Notes under the pieces: model-generated
What the model saw: the letters and a program-made list of their open reading frames with translations, nothing else
Told to the model about the DNA's origin: nothing
The model's database searches: none
Assembly (NCBI RefSeq): GCF_004792655.1
Contig: NZ_SRZC01000015.1
Coordinates: 1-64,000, forward strand
Reading direction: 5' to 3'
Source of the DNA: Palleniella muris
GTDB taxonomy: Bacteria; Bacteroidota; Bacteroidia; Bacteroidales; Bacteroidaceae
DNA: 64,000 nucleotides
Made by a program: the position numbers and the translations under genes
Part shown: in pieces, positions 53,760 to 63,800 of the stretch
How the letters are laid out: the number at the start of each line of letters is the position of its first letter
Position numbering within the stretch: position 1 is the stretch's first letter

Positions 53760-54587
53760 ATGACAGCAAAAGAACTTACTCTGCAGTCAGAAACCAACCG
53801 CAAACGCTTGGTGGAGATTGTCTACAATGGAGGTGCCGGCCATATCGGTGGCGACTTGTCATGCCTTAATGTGATGACAGCACTCTATTTCGATGTGATG
53901 AATGTGAACCCTGAAGATCCTAAAATGCCGGAACGCGACCGTTTCGTGCTTTCAAAGGGACATTGTGTTGAGGCTCTTTACAGTGTGCTGGAAGCAAAAG
54001 GCTTTATCACAAAGGAGCTTACGGACACTCTCGGACAGTTCAATTCCGTGCTTTCCGGTCACCCTACAATCGAGGTTCCGGGCATAGAGGTAAACTCCGG
54101 TGCACTCGGTCACGGTCTCCCTATCGGTGTTGGAATGGCTATTGCTGCAAAGATGGACAAGCAGCCATGGCGCACTTATGTCATGATGGGCGACGGCGAG
54201 CAGGGTGAAGGCTCTATATATGAGGCTGCCATGGCAGGCTCTAACTACAAGCTGGATAATCTTGTGGCAATCATTGACCGCAATCATCTTCAGATTTCCG
54301 GTAATACGGAGGATGTCATGAAGATTGATTCCGTAAAGGAACGCTGGACAGCTTTCGGCTGGGATGTCATTGAAATCAACGGCGACTCTTGCGAAGAGAT
54401 TCTCAATGCGTTCCACTCTATCGACTACACTAATGGCAAGCCGCACCTCATCATCTCCCATACGACAAAGGGATATGGCATCTCTTATATGGAGAACATT
54501 GCGAAATGGCACCACGGCATGCCTAACCGGGAGCAGTACGAGCAGGCTGTAAATGAGATAAGCGCACGCATCGAAAGCCTGAAATAA
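53760..54587 (+). CDS. Transketolase, N-terminal (TPP-binding) subunit
   Basis: A 275-residue subunit of a split transketolase. It carries the thiamine-diphosphate site: AGHIGGDLSCLNVMTALYF, VLSKGHCVEALYSVL, GALGHGLPIGVGMAIAAK and MGDGEQGEGSIYEAAMAGS ending at IDRNHLQISG. The C-terminal subunit is the next gene. Split transketolases transfer two-carbon units between pentose- and hexose-level sugars. The linked kinase and isomerase suggest a sugar-use role; a split transketolase could also serve the general pentose-phosphate pathway. Confidence 0.9.
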   Translation: MTAKELTLQSETNRKRLVEIVYNGGAGHIGGDLSCLNVMTALYFDVMNVNPEDPKMPERDRFVLSKGHCVEALYSVLEAKGFITKELTDTLGQFNSVLSGHPTIEVPGIEVNSGALGHGLPIGVGMAIAAKMDKQPWRTYVMMGDGEQGEGSIYEAAMAGSNYKLDNLVAIIDRNHLQISGNTEDVMKIDSVKERWTAFGWDVIEINGDSCEEILNAFHSIDYTNGKPHLIISHTTKGYGISYMENIAKWHHGMPNREQYEQAVNEISARIESLK

Positions 54588-54658
54588 GTAGTCTTCATGG
54601 CAGGAGATTATCATTTCCCTGCCCAATCCATCAACATTTAACCTAAAAATCGAAAGAA

Positions 54659-55582
54659 ATGATTGCTTGTAGAAAAAGTTTTACCGATGAGCTTCTGCGT
54701 CTCGGTAAGCAAGACAAAGATATTATTGCCGTGACAAGTGACGCGCGCGGCTCAGTGACATTGGGCGATTTCGCCAACGAACTCCCTGAACAGTTTGTGG
54801 AGTGTGGCATCGCCGAGCAGGATGCTGTCGGCATTTCCGCCGGTCTGGCTCATTCGGGAAAGAAGGTTTTCTGCTGCGGACCGGCATGCTTCTATGTCGC
54901 ACGCTCCTTGGAGCAGGTGAAGGTTGACCTTGCATACTCACAGAATCCTGTGACAATCCTTGGCGTATCGGGCGGTATTGCCTATGGCGCACTCGGTGCA
55001 ACCCACCATTCTCTCCACGACATCGCTGCTCTCCGCACATTCCCTGGAATGTCTGTGTTCCTCCCTGCTGACGGTCAGCAGACAAAGGTTCTTGTCGGCA
55101 AACTTGTTGATTATAATCAGGCGGCTTATGTGCGTGTGGGACGTGCTGCCGTTCCTGAGGTTTATCCGGAGACAAAGACTGACTTCGAGATTGGCAAGGC
55201 TGAGCAGATTCATGACGGCGACGATGTCGCTATCATCGCTGTCGGTGAGCCGGTTTGGCACGCTCTTGAGGCAGCTAAGCGTCTTGAGGCTGACGGAATC
55301 CACGCCCGTGTGATAGACATGTCACTGGCAATCAAGCCATGCGACCGTGAGGCTGTCATCAAGGCGGCACGTGAGACAGGACGCATCATCACCGTAGAGG
55401 AACACTCTCGTTATGGAGGTCTTGGCGGTATGGTGGCAGAGATAGTCTGCGAGGAAGTTCCGGGAACAGAGCTGACAATCCTCGGTATTCCTGATGAGAA
55501 CGCCGTACACGGCACTGACAAAGAGATTCGCCACTATTACGGACTCGATGCTGACGGCATCTATGAAGCGGTGAAAGAATGA
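54659..55582 (+). CDS. Transketolase, C-terminal subunit
   Basis: A 307-residue partner of the preceding subunit, containing the pyrimidine-binding and C-terminal domains: DARGSVTLGDFANELPEQFVECGIAEQDAVGISAGLAHSG (with the conserved Glu), GATHHSLHDIAALRTFPGM and the Rossmann-like tail ITVEEHSRYGGLGGMVAEI. It is separated by 71 bp from the N subunit and overlaps the kinase gene by 4 bp (ATGA), showing that the kinase is part of the operon. Confidence 0.92.
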   Translation: MIACRKSFTDELLRLGKQDKDIIAVTSDARGSVTLGDFANELPEQFVECGIAEQDAVGISAGLAHSGKKVFCCGPACFYVARSLEQVKVDLAYSQNPVTILGVSGGIAYGALGATHHSLHDIAALRTFPGMSVFLPADGQQTKVLVGKLVDYNQAAYVRVGRAAVPEVYPETKTDFEIGKAEQIHDGDDVAIIAVGEPVWHALEAAKRLEADGIHARVIDMSLAIKPCDREAVIKAARETGRIITVEEHSRYGGLGGMVAEIVCEEVPGTELTILGIPDENAVHGTDKEIRHYYGLDADGIYEAVKE

Positions 55583-57072
55583 TTATCTCTATAGACCAGA
55601 GCACATCGGCTACAAAAGCCCTGCTCTTTGACGATAACTGCAAACTCCTGAAGCAGGTGGGCGTGCCTCACAAGCAGCACTATCCTCAGCCCGGTTGGGT
55701 GGAACATGATGCGGAGGAGATTTGGCAGAACACCATCGAGGCTATGAAAGAGGCTCTCTCTGCGCTCCCGGAAGGGGAGGGCATGGGTGAATCTCTCAGC
55801 GTTGCCATCACAAATCAGCGCGAAACGGTCGTCGTATGGCATCGTGAGACCGGCAAACCTGTCTGCAATGCTGTCGTATGGCAGTGCATGCGCGGACAGC
55901 AAATCTGTGACGAACTGAAGGCAAAAGGCTATGGAGACATGGTCAAGGAAAAGTCCGGACTTCTCATCGACCCGTATTTCGCAGGCTCGGGTGCCAAGTG
56001 GATTCTCGACAATGTCGAGGGTGCGCGTGCCTTGGCAGAGGAAGGCAAACTGTGTTTCGGCACGATTGACTCATGGCTTGTCTACAAACTGACAGGTGGA
56101 AAGGTTCATGCCACAGACTATACAAACGCTTCACGCACGATGCTGTTCAATGTCCACACTCTTGATTGGGACGACGAACTGCTTGAAATGCTGACCATTC
56201 CACGTTCAATGATGCCGACGGCTCTGCCTTGCGATGCCGTTTACGGTGAGGTGTGTGACGAAGTGCTTGCCGAATTGGGATGCAATGCCGACATAGTGAA
56301 GATTGCCGGAATCCTTGGCGACAGCCATGGCGCACTCAGTGGTCAGATGTGCTTCGCGGAAGGCTTCGGAAAGGCAACCTACGGCACAGGCTCTTCCGTA
56401 ATGGTTAACATCGGTGAGAACTGTGCTCCTGCACCTGACGGTCTTGTGACCTCAGTGGGATTTTCTGCTCTTGGCAAGACTTTCTATGCCTTTGAGGGAA
56501 ACATCCACTGCACAGGTGCCACACTTAACTGGCTTCGCGACCAGCTCCAGCTCATCAACGGCCCGCAGGAAGTGGAGGCAATGGCGACATCTGTCCCTGA
56601 CAATGGCGGCGTTTATTTCGTTCCTGCGTTCTCAGGACTTGGCGCACCATGGTGGAATGCTGACGCAAAGGCATGCATCTCCGGCATGACTTTCGCCTCT
56701 ATAAAGGCTCATGTGGTACGTGCCGCACTCGAAAGCATTGCCTATCAGGTGACCGACCTCATAAAGACCATGACCGAAAAGGCGGGAATCAATCTGAAGG
56801 AAGTTCGTGTCGACGGTGGTCCTACAAAGAACAAGTTCCTCATGCAGATGCAGTCCGATCTCCTGCAGGTGCCTGTTGTGCGTTCCGAAGTGGAGGATGC
56901 TTCAGCGTTCGGAGCACTCGTAATGAACCGTTTCGCCCTTGGCATATGGAAGACTTTTGACGAGGCACAGAAGGCATGGACAGCCCTTGAAGCCACAACT
57001 CCGGTACATACACCGGAGGATATGGCACCGGCGTATGCCGGATGGCAGAAGGCGGTGCAGAGCTTGCTGTAA
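55579..57072 (+). CDS. FGGY-family sugar kinase, glycerol-kinase-like
   Basis: A 497-residue kinase that overlaps the transketolase gene by 4 bp. N-terminal ISIDQSTSATKALLFD and the central GTIDSWLVYKLTGGKVHATD and ASRTMLFNVHTLDWDDELL are close to glycerol kinases, as are VAITNQRETVVVWHRETGKP and SGLLIDPYFAGSGAKWIL. GILGDSHGALSGQ replaces the GDQQAALFG usual in GlpK. The operon (transketolase plus a fucose-isomerase-like protein) points to a ketose such as ribulose or xylulose as substrate. A true glycerol kinase would be an odd partner, but the sequence leans that way, so the substrate is open. Confidence 0.8.
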   Translation: MIISIDQSTSATKALLFDDNCKLLKQVGVPHKQHYPQPGWVEHDAEEIWQNTIEAMKEALSALPEGEGMGESLSVAITNQRETVVVWHRETGKPVCNAVVWQCMRGQQICDELKAKGYGDMVKEKSGLLIDPYFAGSGAKWILDNVEGARALAEEGKLCFGTIDSWLVYKLTGGKVHATDYTNASRTMLFNVHTLDWDDELLEMLTIPRSMMPTALPCDAVYGEVCDEVLAELGCNADIVKIAGILGDSHGALSGQMCFAEGFGKATYGTGSSVMVNIGENCAPAPDGLVTSVGFSALGKTFYAFEGNIHCTGATLNWLRDQLQLINGPQEVEAMATSVPDNGGVYFVPAFSGLGAPWWNADAKACISGMTFASIKAHVVRAALESIAYQVTDLIKTMTEKAGINLKEVRVDGGPTKNKFLMQMQSDLLQVPVVRSEVEDASAFGALVMNRFALGIWKTFDEAQKAWTALEATTPVHTPEDMAPAYAGWQKAVQSLL

Positions 57073-57198
57073 AAATAACTTGGGTTGCAAGAGGAATTTC
57101 GTGATAAATCATGATTCATCATGATGAAACATGTTGCATCAACCCACAATCAATCACCCCATAATCCACAATCAACAACCCTAATACCTATTAATATT

Positions 57199-58629
57199 AT
57201 GTATCAACCAGCTAAACCGGGAAAAGAGACTTTCGGTCTCATCATAGGCACACGTGCCTATTTCAACTTTGAACTTGCAATCGATGTGCGCAAGACTCTC
57301 ATCAGTGAGCTTACAAAAGCAGGCTACGGCTATGTCCTTCTTGATGAAAACGAGACAGTTACAGCAGGCGCAATGGAGACTGTCGAGGACGGCAAGAAAT
57401 GTGCTGAACTCTTCCGCAAGCATCGTGACGAGATTGACGGCATCATCGTTTCTCTTCCGAACTTCGGCTTCGAGATTGGCATCATCAACGCCATCTCACG
57501 TGCAGAGCTGAATGTACCTGTACTCGTTCAGGCTTGTGACGACGAGAACGATAAGGTAGACCTTGACCACCGCCGTGACTCTTTCTGCGGAAAGATCTCT
57601 GTTTGCAACAACCTCTACCAGTATGGCATTCCTTTCACTGACACAACTCTCCACACATACTCTATAAACTCTCCGCTGATGATGCAGGATGTCAACCGCT
57701 TTGCTGCCATTTGCCGCGTGGTGAAGAAGCTGACTCACTGCCGTGTGGGACAGATTGGCACACGTCCGCTTGGCTTCAACACTTGCCGTGCATCAGAGAA
57801 ACTTCTTCAGGCTTCAGGCATAACAGTCGTTCCTGTCGACCTTTCCGAGATTCTCTACAATGCTGAGCGCGTGGCTGACGATGACCCAAAACTCATCGAA
57901 AAGATGGCTGCTATCCGCGGATATGCCACTGTTCCTGAGGCTTACGACGACAAAGTCAAGACACAGGCTAAGTTCGGTGTTGCTGTAGAGAACTGGATTG
58001 AGGCAAACGAAGTGGACTGCGTGGCAATGCAGTGCTGGGATTCTCTCGAAGTAAACTATGGCTGCGCTGCCTGTGTGACAATGTCCATGCTTGGCGAGAA
58101 GGGCATCCCTTGCGCTTGCGAGACAGACCTCGCCGGTGCTGTGGCTATGTATGCTCTGCACCTTGCTTCTGAGCTTGCTCCTGCTCTTGCAGACTGGAAT
58201 AACAACTTTGCAGAAGACCGTGAGAAGTGTGTTGTCACACACTGTGGCAACTTCCCTAAGTCATTTATCCGTAACGAGATAAAGCTCGGTCCTCTCGGTG
58301 TGCTTGGCAGAACTCTCGGTAAGGTTCGCACCTTCGGAGCTGTCTATGGCAAGTGCACGGAAGGTGAGTTCACATATTTCCGTATCTCTACCGATGACAC
58401 TCTCGGCTGCATCAAGGCTTACCTCGGTAAGGGCGAGATGACCAACGACCCATACGGCATGGACGGCTGCATCGCTGTCACTAAGGTGCCAAATCTCCAG
58501 GGACTGATGAAGTTTATTTGCAAGAATGGCTTCGAGCACCATGTCGCTATGGTACGTACAGATGTCGTTGAGATTCTTCGCGAGGCTATTGAGACATACC
58601 TCGGCTGGGATCTCTATGTACACGAATAA
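57199..58629 (+). CDS. L-fucose/arabinose isomerase family protein
   Basis: A 476-residue protein from ATG 57199 (the frame extends upstream to 57121 without homology). It resembles the broad fucose-isomerase fold: FGLIIGTRAYFN, IIVSLPNFGFEIGIINAI, GTRPLGFNTCRASEKLL, AMQCWDSLEVNYGCAACVTMS, CETDLAGAVAMYALH and THCGNFPKSF. Such enzymes interconvert aldoses and ketoses (L-fucose/L-fuculose, D-arabinose/D-ribulose). The preceding kinase and split transketolase suggest an aldopentose-ketopentose step. The exact sugar is not decidable here. Confidence 0.8.
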   Translation: MYQPAKPGKETFGLIIGTRAYFNFELAIDVRKTLISELTKAGYGYVLLDENETVTAGAMETVEDGKKCAELFRKHRDEIDGIIVSLPNFGFEIGIINAISRAELNVPVLVQACDDENDKVDLDHRRDSFCGKISVCNNLYQYGIPFTDTTLHTYSINSPLMMQDVNRFAAICRVVKKLTHCRVGQIGTRPLGFNTCRASEKLLQASGITVVPVDLSEILYNAERVADDDPKLIEKMAAIRGYATVPEAYDDKVKTQAKFGVAVENWIEANEVDCVAMQCWDSLEVNYGCAACVTMSMLGEKGIPCACETDLAGAVAMYALHLASELAPALADWNNNFAEDREKCVVTHCGNFPKSFIRNEIKLGPLGVLGRTLGKVRTFGAVYGKCTEGEFTYFRISTDDTLGCIKAYLGKGEMTNDPYGMDGCIAVTKVPNLQGLMKFICKNGFEHHVAMVRTDVVEILREAIETYLGWDLYVHE

Positions 58630-58718
58630 TAATAAGGTTATAGGTTGTGGGTTTTAGGTTAATTAGTAATTAACAAAATCATCCTTAACCCACAACCATT
58701 AACCCACAACCAAAACAA

Positions 58719-59486
58719 ATGAAATTCATTTCATGGAATGTAAACGGTCTGCGTGCATGCGTGGGGAAAGATTTTGAGAAATCTTTCCTTGCGCTTGACG
58801 CAGACTTTTTTTGTCTTCAGGAGACAAAGATGCAGGCGGGACAGCTTGATTTGCAGTTCGTCGGGTATAAGTCTTATTGGAACTATGCTGAGAAGAAAGG
58901 CTATTCAGGCACAGCCATTTATGCAAAGCATGAGCCACAGAATGTGATGTACGGCATGCGCCCAATCCTTGGTGACGATGTAGATGAGCATGAGCACGAA
59001 GGGCGTGTGATAACCCTTGAGTATGAGGACTTCTTCCTTACCACGGTCTATGTGCCGAATGCCCAGGACGGACTGCGCCGTTTGGACTACCGTATGCGTT
59101 GGGAAGACGATTTCCTGCGTTACATAAAGGCTTTGGACGAGAAGAAGCCTGTCATCTTCTGCGGTGACCTCAATGTCGCCCATGAGGAGATCGACCTTAA
59201 GAATCCGAAGACAAACCGCAGGAATGCGGGCTTTACTGACGAGGAGCGCGGTAAATTCTCCACCCTGCTGTCAAACGGTTTTGCGGACACGTTCCGCACC
59301 CTTCACCCCGAAGAGCAGACCTTCTCATGGTGGTCCTACCGTTTCCGTGCACGTGAGAAGAATGCAGGCTGGCGCATCGATTACTTTGTCGTGTCCGAGC
59401 GTCTTATGCCGAAAGTGGAAAGTGCTGCTATCCATACTGACATTTTTGGCAGCGACCACTGTCCTGTAGAACTTGTGCTGAAATAA
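58719..59486 (+). CDS. xth: Exodeoxyribonuclease III
   Basis: A 255-residue DNA-repair nuclease of the ExoIII/APE family that cleaves abasic sites and has 3'-5' exonuclease activity. Catalytic motifs are FISWNVNGLRA (Asn), CLQETKMQ (Glu), VYVPNAQDGLRRLDYRMRW, GDLNVAHEEIDLKNPKTNRR and the terminal FGSDHCPVEL (Asp-His). Length matches E. coli Xth. Inverted GGTTGTGGGTT/AACCCACAACC repeats lie in the 89-bp gap upstream. Confidence 0.95.
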   Translation: MKFISWNVNGLRACVGKDFEKSFLALDADFFCLQETKMQAGQLDLQFVGYKSYWNYAEKKGYSGTAIYAKHEPQNVMYGMRPILGDDVDEHEHEGRVITLEYEDFFLTTVYVPNAQDGLRRLDYRMRWEDDFLRYIKALDEKKPVIFCGDLNVAHEEIDLKNPKTNRRNAGFTDEERGKFSTLLSNGFADTFRTLHPEEQTFSWWSYRFRAREKNAGWRIDYFVVSERLMPKVESAAIHTDIFGSDHCPVELVLK

Positions 59487-59560
59487 AAAATCGCAATAAT
59501 TCGTATGAGGATGTTGTTATTTTCTCATATGGATTCAGAATTTATGTAGATAAAATACAA

Positions 59561-59594
59561 TGCGTGTTTGATATGTGACAGTATCGAACACGCA
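59561..59594 (+). terminator. Hairpin after exonuclease III
   Basis: TGCGTGTTTGATA and TATCGAACACGCA form a 13-bp stem with one G-T pair around eight bases; a U-tract is weak. Confidence 0.7.
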
Positions 59595-59656
59595 TAACTG
59601 TTTTATGAATAGTAAGGTTAATGTATCTTAAAAGTAAAGCTGTTGGCTTAATTATT

Positions 59657-59688
59657 TTTGGTTATTAATAAAATAAAAGTTAACTTTG
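59657..59688 (+). promoter_or_regulatory. Promoter of the putative structured RNA
   Basis: TTTG 59657-59660, 20 bp, TAACTTTG 59681-59688; predicted start near 59695. Confidence 0.8.
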
Positions 59689-59694
59689 TTCTTG

Positions 59695-60127
59695 ACTTTT
59701 TAGAGTCTTTGTCAAAATGTTGTGAATGAGAACGTGTTCTTGCAATGCAACATGACGAGGGCAGCCTGCGCCGGGTTGATGAGCGGACGCTTTGCAACGG
59801 ATGGGTGGGAAAAGAAAAGTCAAGACATAATTAAGGCGTTTACTTAACGCTACGTTCGTGACGTATCAGAAATCTAGCAAATTTTAAGATACAAATATTA
59901 AAGTCGTGGACATAGCAACGGTAGATGCCCCGGGTGTGATTATATCACGACCTATCGTGGATTGGTGCAAAAGCCTCTTTTAAAAAGAAGGCCATATTGC
60001 ACCATGAGATGGGTGTATTATATTCATATCGGCGTGGGCTCTGACGTTGTCTGTTCGACTTTAATAGGCAATTGCTAGAGCCTCTGATGCGTGGAATGGA
60101 CAGCCGGAAGTTCTCACGCTTTTTTTG
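59695..60127 (+). ncRNA. Putative structured non-coding RNA of about 430 nt
   Basis: Bounded by a consensus promoter and an intrinsic terminator, with no frame that looks coding. Several hairpins are visible: GCGTTTACTTAACGC (59836-59850), TACGTTCGTGACGTA, GTGATTATATCAC (59936-59948), a long one with outer stem TGGTGCAA/TTGCACCA and inner GCCTCTTTT/AAGAAGGC (59964-60004), and GGCTCT/AGAGCC enclosing TTGTCT/AGGCAA (60037-60082). GC content is higher than in surrounding spacers. Canonical tmRNA, RNase P and 6S features were not found. It could be stand-alone or the leader of the tubulin operon. Confidence 0.6.
60089..60127 (+). terminator. Terminator of the structured RNA
   Basis: GCGTGGAA pairs with TTCTCACGC (one bulge), followed by TTTTTTT. 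Confidence 0.8.
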
Positions 60128-60191
60128 TGTCCTATTGAGTTGATTATATATTATTTATGTAGGACTATTCCGGCTCAGCCGACATTTATTT

Positions 60192-60761
60192 ATGGGTGCA
60201 TTGTTTGATATTATGTATTATGCCATTGGTAGCTTCTTCTTAGGAGTTATCCTTACTTTATGTGGCATGGTTCTTATGTTTTATCTTGTGAAGTCTTGGC
60301 GTAATAATGCAGAATACACTCCTGCAAGTTACATTGTCGGAGGCGTTCTGTTCTTTTTCCTTGCGTTTCAGACAGTTCTTCTTTGTGGTGCTGTAACGAT
60401 AAAGTCGTATGTCGGTGATGTGGAAATATATGTAAATCATTTGGTTTCCGGAATTTCACAATCATCTGTATTGTCAAGCCAAGATAGTCAGGAGATACTT
60501 GATAGCATCAGTAATGAATTCCCGCTTGTCGGCTACTATGTCGATATTGCAGATTTCAGTGGGCATACTCCGCTTACAATTGCTGCATCTATGGCTGAGG
60601 AGTTGGGTAGCTACATGAATTGGTATATTCTGAGGCGATTGTTATGGATGTTGCTGTTCATTGCCATAGGCGCATTTGCTGTGATTAAGACAATGGATAA
60701 AAGTATGAAATATACGCAAAAGCGTGGCAGCACAACTAACAGGTATGTGTATGACGACTAA
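60192..60761 (+). CDS. Small membrane protein of the tubulin-like operon
   Basis: A 189-residue protein with hydrophobic helices at about residues 9-34 (YAIGSFFLGVILTLCGMVLMFYLV), 47-67 (SYIVGGVLFFFLAFQTVLLCGAV) and 148-166 (LLWMLLFIAIGAFAVI). A segment of about 80 residues between helices 2 and 3 contains NHLVSGISQSSVLSSQDSQEI. The tail is basic (KSMKYTQKRGSTTNRY). No known family was recognised. It sits 52 bp before the tubulin-like gene in the same direction, so it may recruit that protein to the membrane. Confidence 0.7.
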   Translation: MGALFDIMYYAIGSFFLGVILTLCGMVLMFYLVKSWRNNAEYTPASYIVGGVLFFFLAFQTVLLCGAVTIKSYVGDVEIYVNHLVSGISQSSVLSSQDSQEILDSISNEFPLVGYYVDIADFSGHTPLTIAASMAEELGSYMNWYILRRLLWMLLFIAIGAFAVIKTMDKSMKYTQKRGSTTNRYVYDD

Positions 60762-60813
60762 CTTTCCGGTAGAAATAAACAAGTAATCAAATAACTTAAT
60801 AAGAACAATAATT

Positions 60814-63800
60814 ATGTCAAATCATCTTATCATTGGACTTGGAGGTACAGGTGGAAAAGTTCTCCGTGAATTCCGTAAGCGTGTGTACGAGGAATTTCGT
60901 AGTAACGACCCTTGCCATGGTGTGTTTTTGGATTATGTCTATGTCGACTCGTCACCTGCCGACCTTAACGACCGTTCAGGTTGGAAGGTAATAGGCAAAA
61001 GTGTTCATCTTGGTGAGGCTCAGAAAGTTAACATTAATGGCATGAACGCTTCCGTACTCCAGAACCTTGGGATGTATCCGGGTATGCAGAGTTTTATCAA
61101 TGGCAATGACAAGTCATTGATGGACAGGCATATGGGACCGCTTATTACTGCCGGAATCGGAGGTCAGCGCCGTCGTTTGGGACGCATGCTGTTGGCTAAC
61201 AACCTCAGTGATTCTGCCAACCAAAGCAATCTTAACAATGTGATTCATAATGCCGTGGTACGTTTGCAGAGCGCGTCAGGCGATAACGATGTGACTTTCC
61301 ACATCTGTGCAGGTTTGGCAGGTGGAACAGGTTCGGGCTCGATTGTCGATGTCATTGCCCAGATACGAAAGCAATATCCTTATCAGGAGAGCACACGTGC
61401 ATTCAAGATACGCCTTTTTGTGTACATGCCTGAGCGTAATATGGTTTATGCCAACCATGACAGCGGATTCTATCAGGCCAATGGCTATGCTGCTTTGCAG
61501 GAACTGAACGCCATCAGTACAGGATATTATGCTCCTGTAGACATTACAGGCGAGAAGGATGTCTACACTCAGGAAGTAAGGAAACTTATGGAGAGGCAGG
61601 AGTCTTTTGAGGCAGCCTATATTTACAGCAATGTGAATGAAGCTGGTAAGATGCTTGACTTGAGCCATGGACTTCCGGCATCTGTAGCTGATTTCATGTT
61701 CCAGACCATCGTTGCTGCCAACATGATCGGTGGTGCAGGCAAGATGGCAAGACTTGTGGGATGCGAGAATGACGGTGCCGGTCCTGAGCAGGATCAAAGC
61801 GGTGCTAAGACCAGAAGCCGTAAATTCCTGTCATTCGGTATCAGCCGCATAGAGTACCCTGAGTCAGAAATCAATGAGTATATGGTTTATAACTATGCCA
61901 TCCAGGCTGCACGTCAGCTAACATACGACATGTGGCAGGAGGGTATAGGCTATGGTGAACGTTCCATAGAAGAGGTTGGCGCCGGATTCTTGGATGAAAT
62001 CAAGAACCCAACAAACAGAGAACGCTTCAAATTGGCGAACTCTTATATCACCTTAGGACGCCCTATCATTGAGTCTTCCTCAACAAAACGGTGGAAAGAC
62101 CTGACTACCACATGGGAAGACCGCACACAGCAAGATGCCGGTCTGGTGCAGTCGCAATATGAAAAGAAACAGTGGTTTGCCGAGTTTACAACACTGATTG
62201 ACGCTTATTATGCCGATGGATTCCGTTCCCATGGTGTAGTGAAGTTCTATGATATACAGCGTCAGGAAATAAAAGCCTATGCTCGCAATATCCGTAGAGT
62301 GATAGAGAAAATCCTTTTTGATGAATGGACAAGTGGTGGAAAGGACAGCAAAAGCATATTGGCGATAGAGCGTTATGCACAGTTGCTGCGAACAGACTGT
62401 AATGACCGTATTGATACTTTTAAGCGGCAAATCGGAAATATGGAGGCAGAACTTGAAGAATATTCTGCTGCTGTCAAGGCTGCTGATACCGCTTGGAATA
62501 ACATAGGCTGGCTTAAGGATGCGCTTACAAATGCGGCATCAAAGGTTTTTGCACAATACAAGACTGCAAAATGCAACTATTATACAACGTCCACACGCAT
62601 ACAGGCTTACCTCTATGGCATAACCCTCCTGCAAGAGATTATTGTGGAATTGGGCAACATGATAGAGGGAGTACAGGCATTTAAGAACGAGTTGAACGAC
62701 ATCTTGTCACAGGTGGTTGTTCAGGCAGGCACGAAATGCCAGGTGAATGCTGTTCAGGATGATGCTATTATCAAGAAATACGACCCGGAGAAAATACAGC
62801 AGTTGGGCAAATTGTATGCAACAAACTTTGAGTATCAAAGTGGCAATGCTGCCGAGATTCGTGCAAAAATGGTAGCGAACTTAGGCGAGGATGGTGAACA
62901 TACATTTGCTAATCTGTATGATTCCATTGACCAGGAGACGGCTATGGGAATCATTTTGGATGTCTGCACAAAGAATGCCCGTGCCGCAATGGATGATTCT
63001 GCAAAGAACGACCCGATGATGAAGATGGTTGGGGTGAACATCCTTGACAAACTTAAGGTGGAATTGAACACAGAGGAAAAGATAGAGGCGTTTGTGAAGT
63101 CGTGTGTCAATTGGGCGCGTTCCTATGTACAGTTCAATCCGGAGGAGACAGGCAAGGTCATTGCAGGCAATTCGGGTAAGATGATGCCTATGGTACAGGT
63201 GGCTCTGCCAAAGGCGGAAAGCGACTCCACAGAGGCTTTCCGAAACAAACTCCTTGATGCCTTTGTGCAGAATGTTCCGGGATTTGTTCCTAACCTGGAC
63301 ACTGACTTGTCAATCAACTACAAGCCAAACCAAATGGTTGTGGTGTGTGCGAATGCCGGTTTCCCACTGCGCTATTTGGAGAACATGAAGACTTTGAAAC
63401 AGAAATATGACCAACTGTTAGCTTCTCCTGAAGGTGAATTGAACAGGATGGTGCTTCATACCACAAGTTTTGCAAAGCCTCTTCCTTCACTCTTTGAACA
63501 AAGTGCGGTTGACTTGATGGAGAAAGCAAAGCGTCAGCTGATGCTGGCATTTGCATTTCAGATTGTCAAGCAGTGCCAAGATCCTGTCACAGGAGAAAGT
63601 TTCTATGCACTGCGAGTACCTGACGGAGACTTTGGTGATAGCTGGAATAAATTGGCAAAAGATTTCAAGAGTTGCTTGGAGGCACTGTCACAAAACTTCA
63701 AGAACTTTACTCTCGTAGAGGAACAGGTTGCAGCAGAGTTGAAGATACAGGCTCGCAGCAATGAGCAAAAGGCAAGCATGCGCAAGGCTGTTGGTGCTGT

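Noticed and set aside
58636..58705. Inverted GGTTGTGGGTT/AACCCACAACC repeats as a mobile element
   Set aside because: Short, AT-rich, confined to one leader, and similar simple repeats precede 57199; more likely leader sequence.
59695..60127. tmRNA or RNase P RNA
   Set aside because: No tRNA-like ends or tag frame for tmRNA, and no GAGGAAAGTCC-type core for RNase P RNA.
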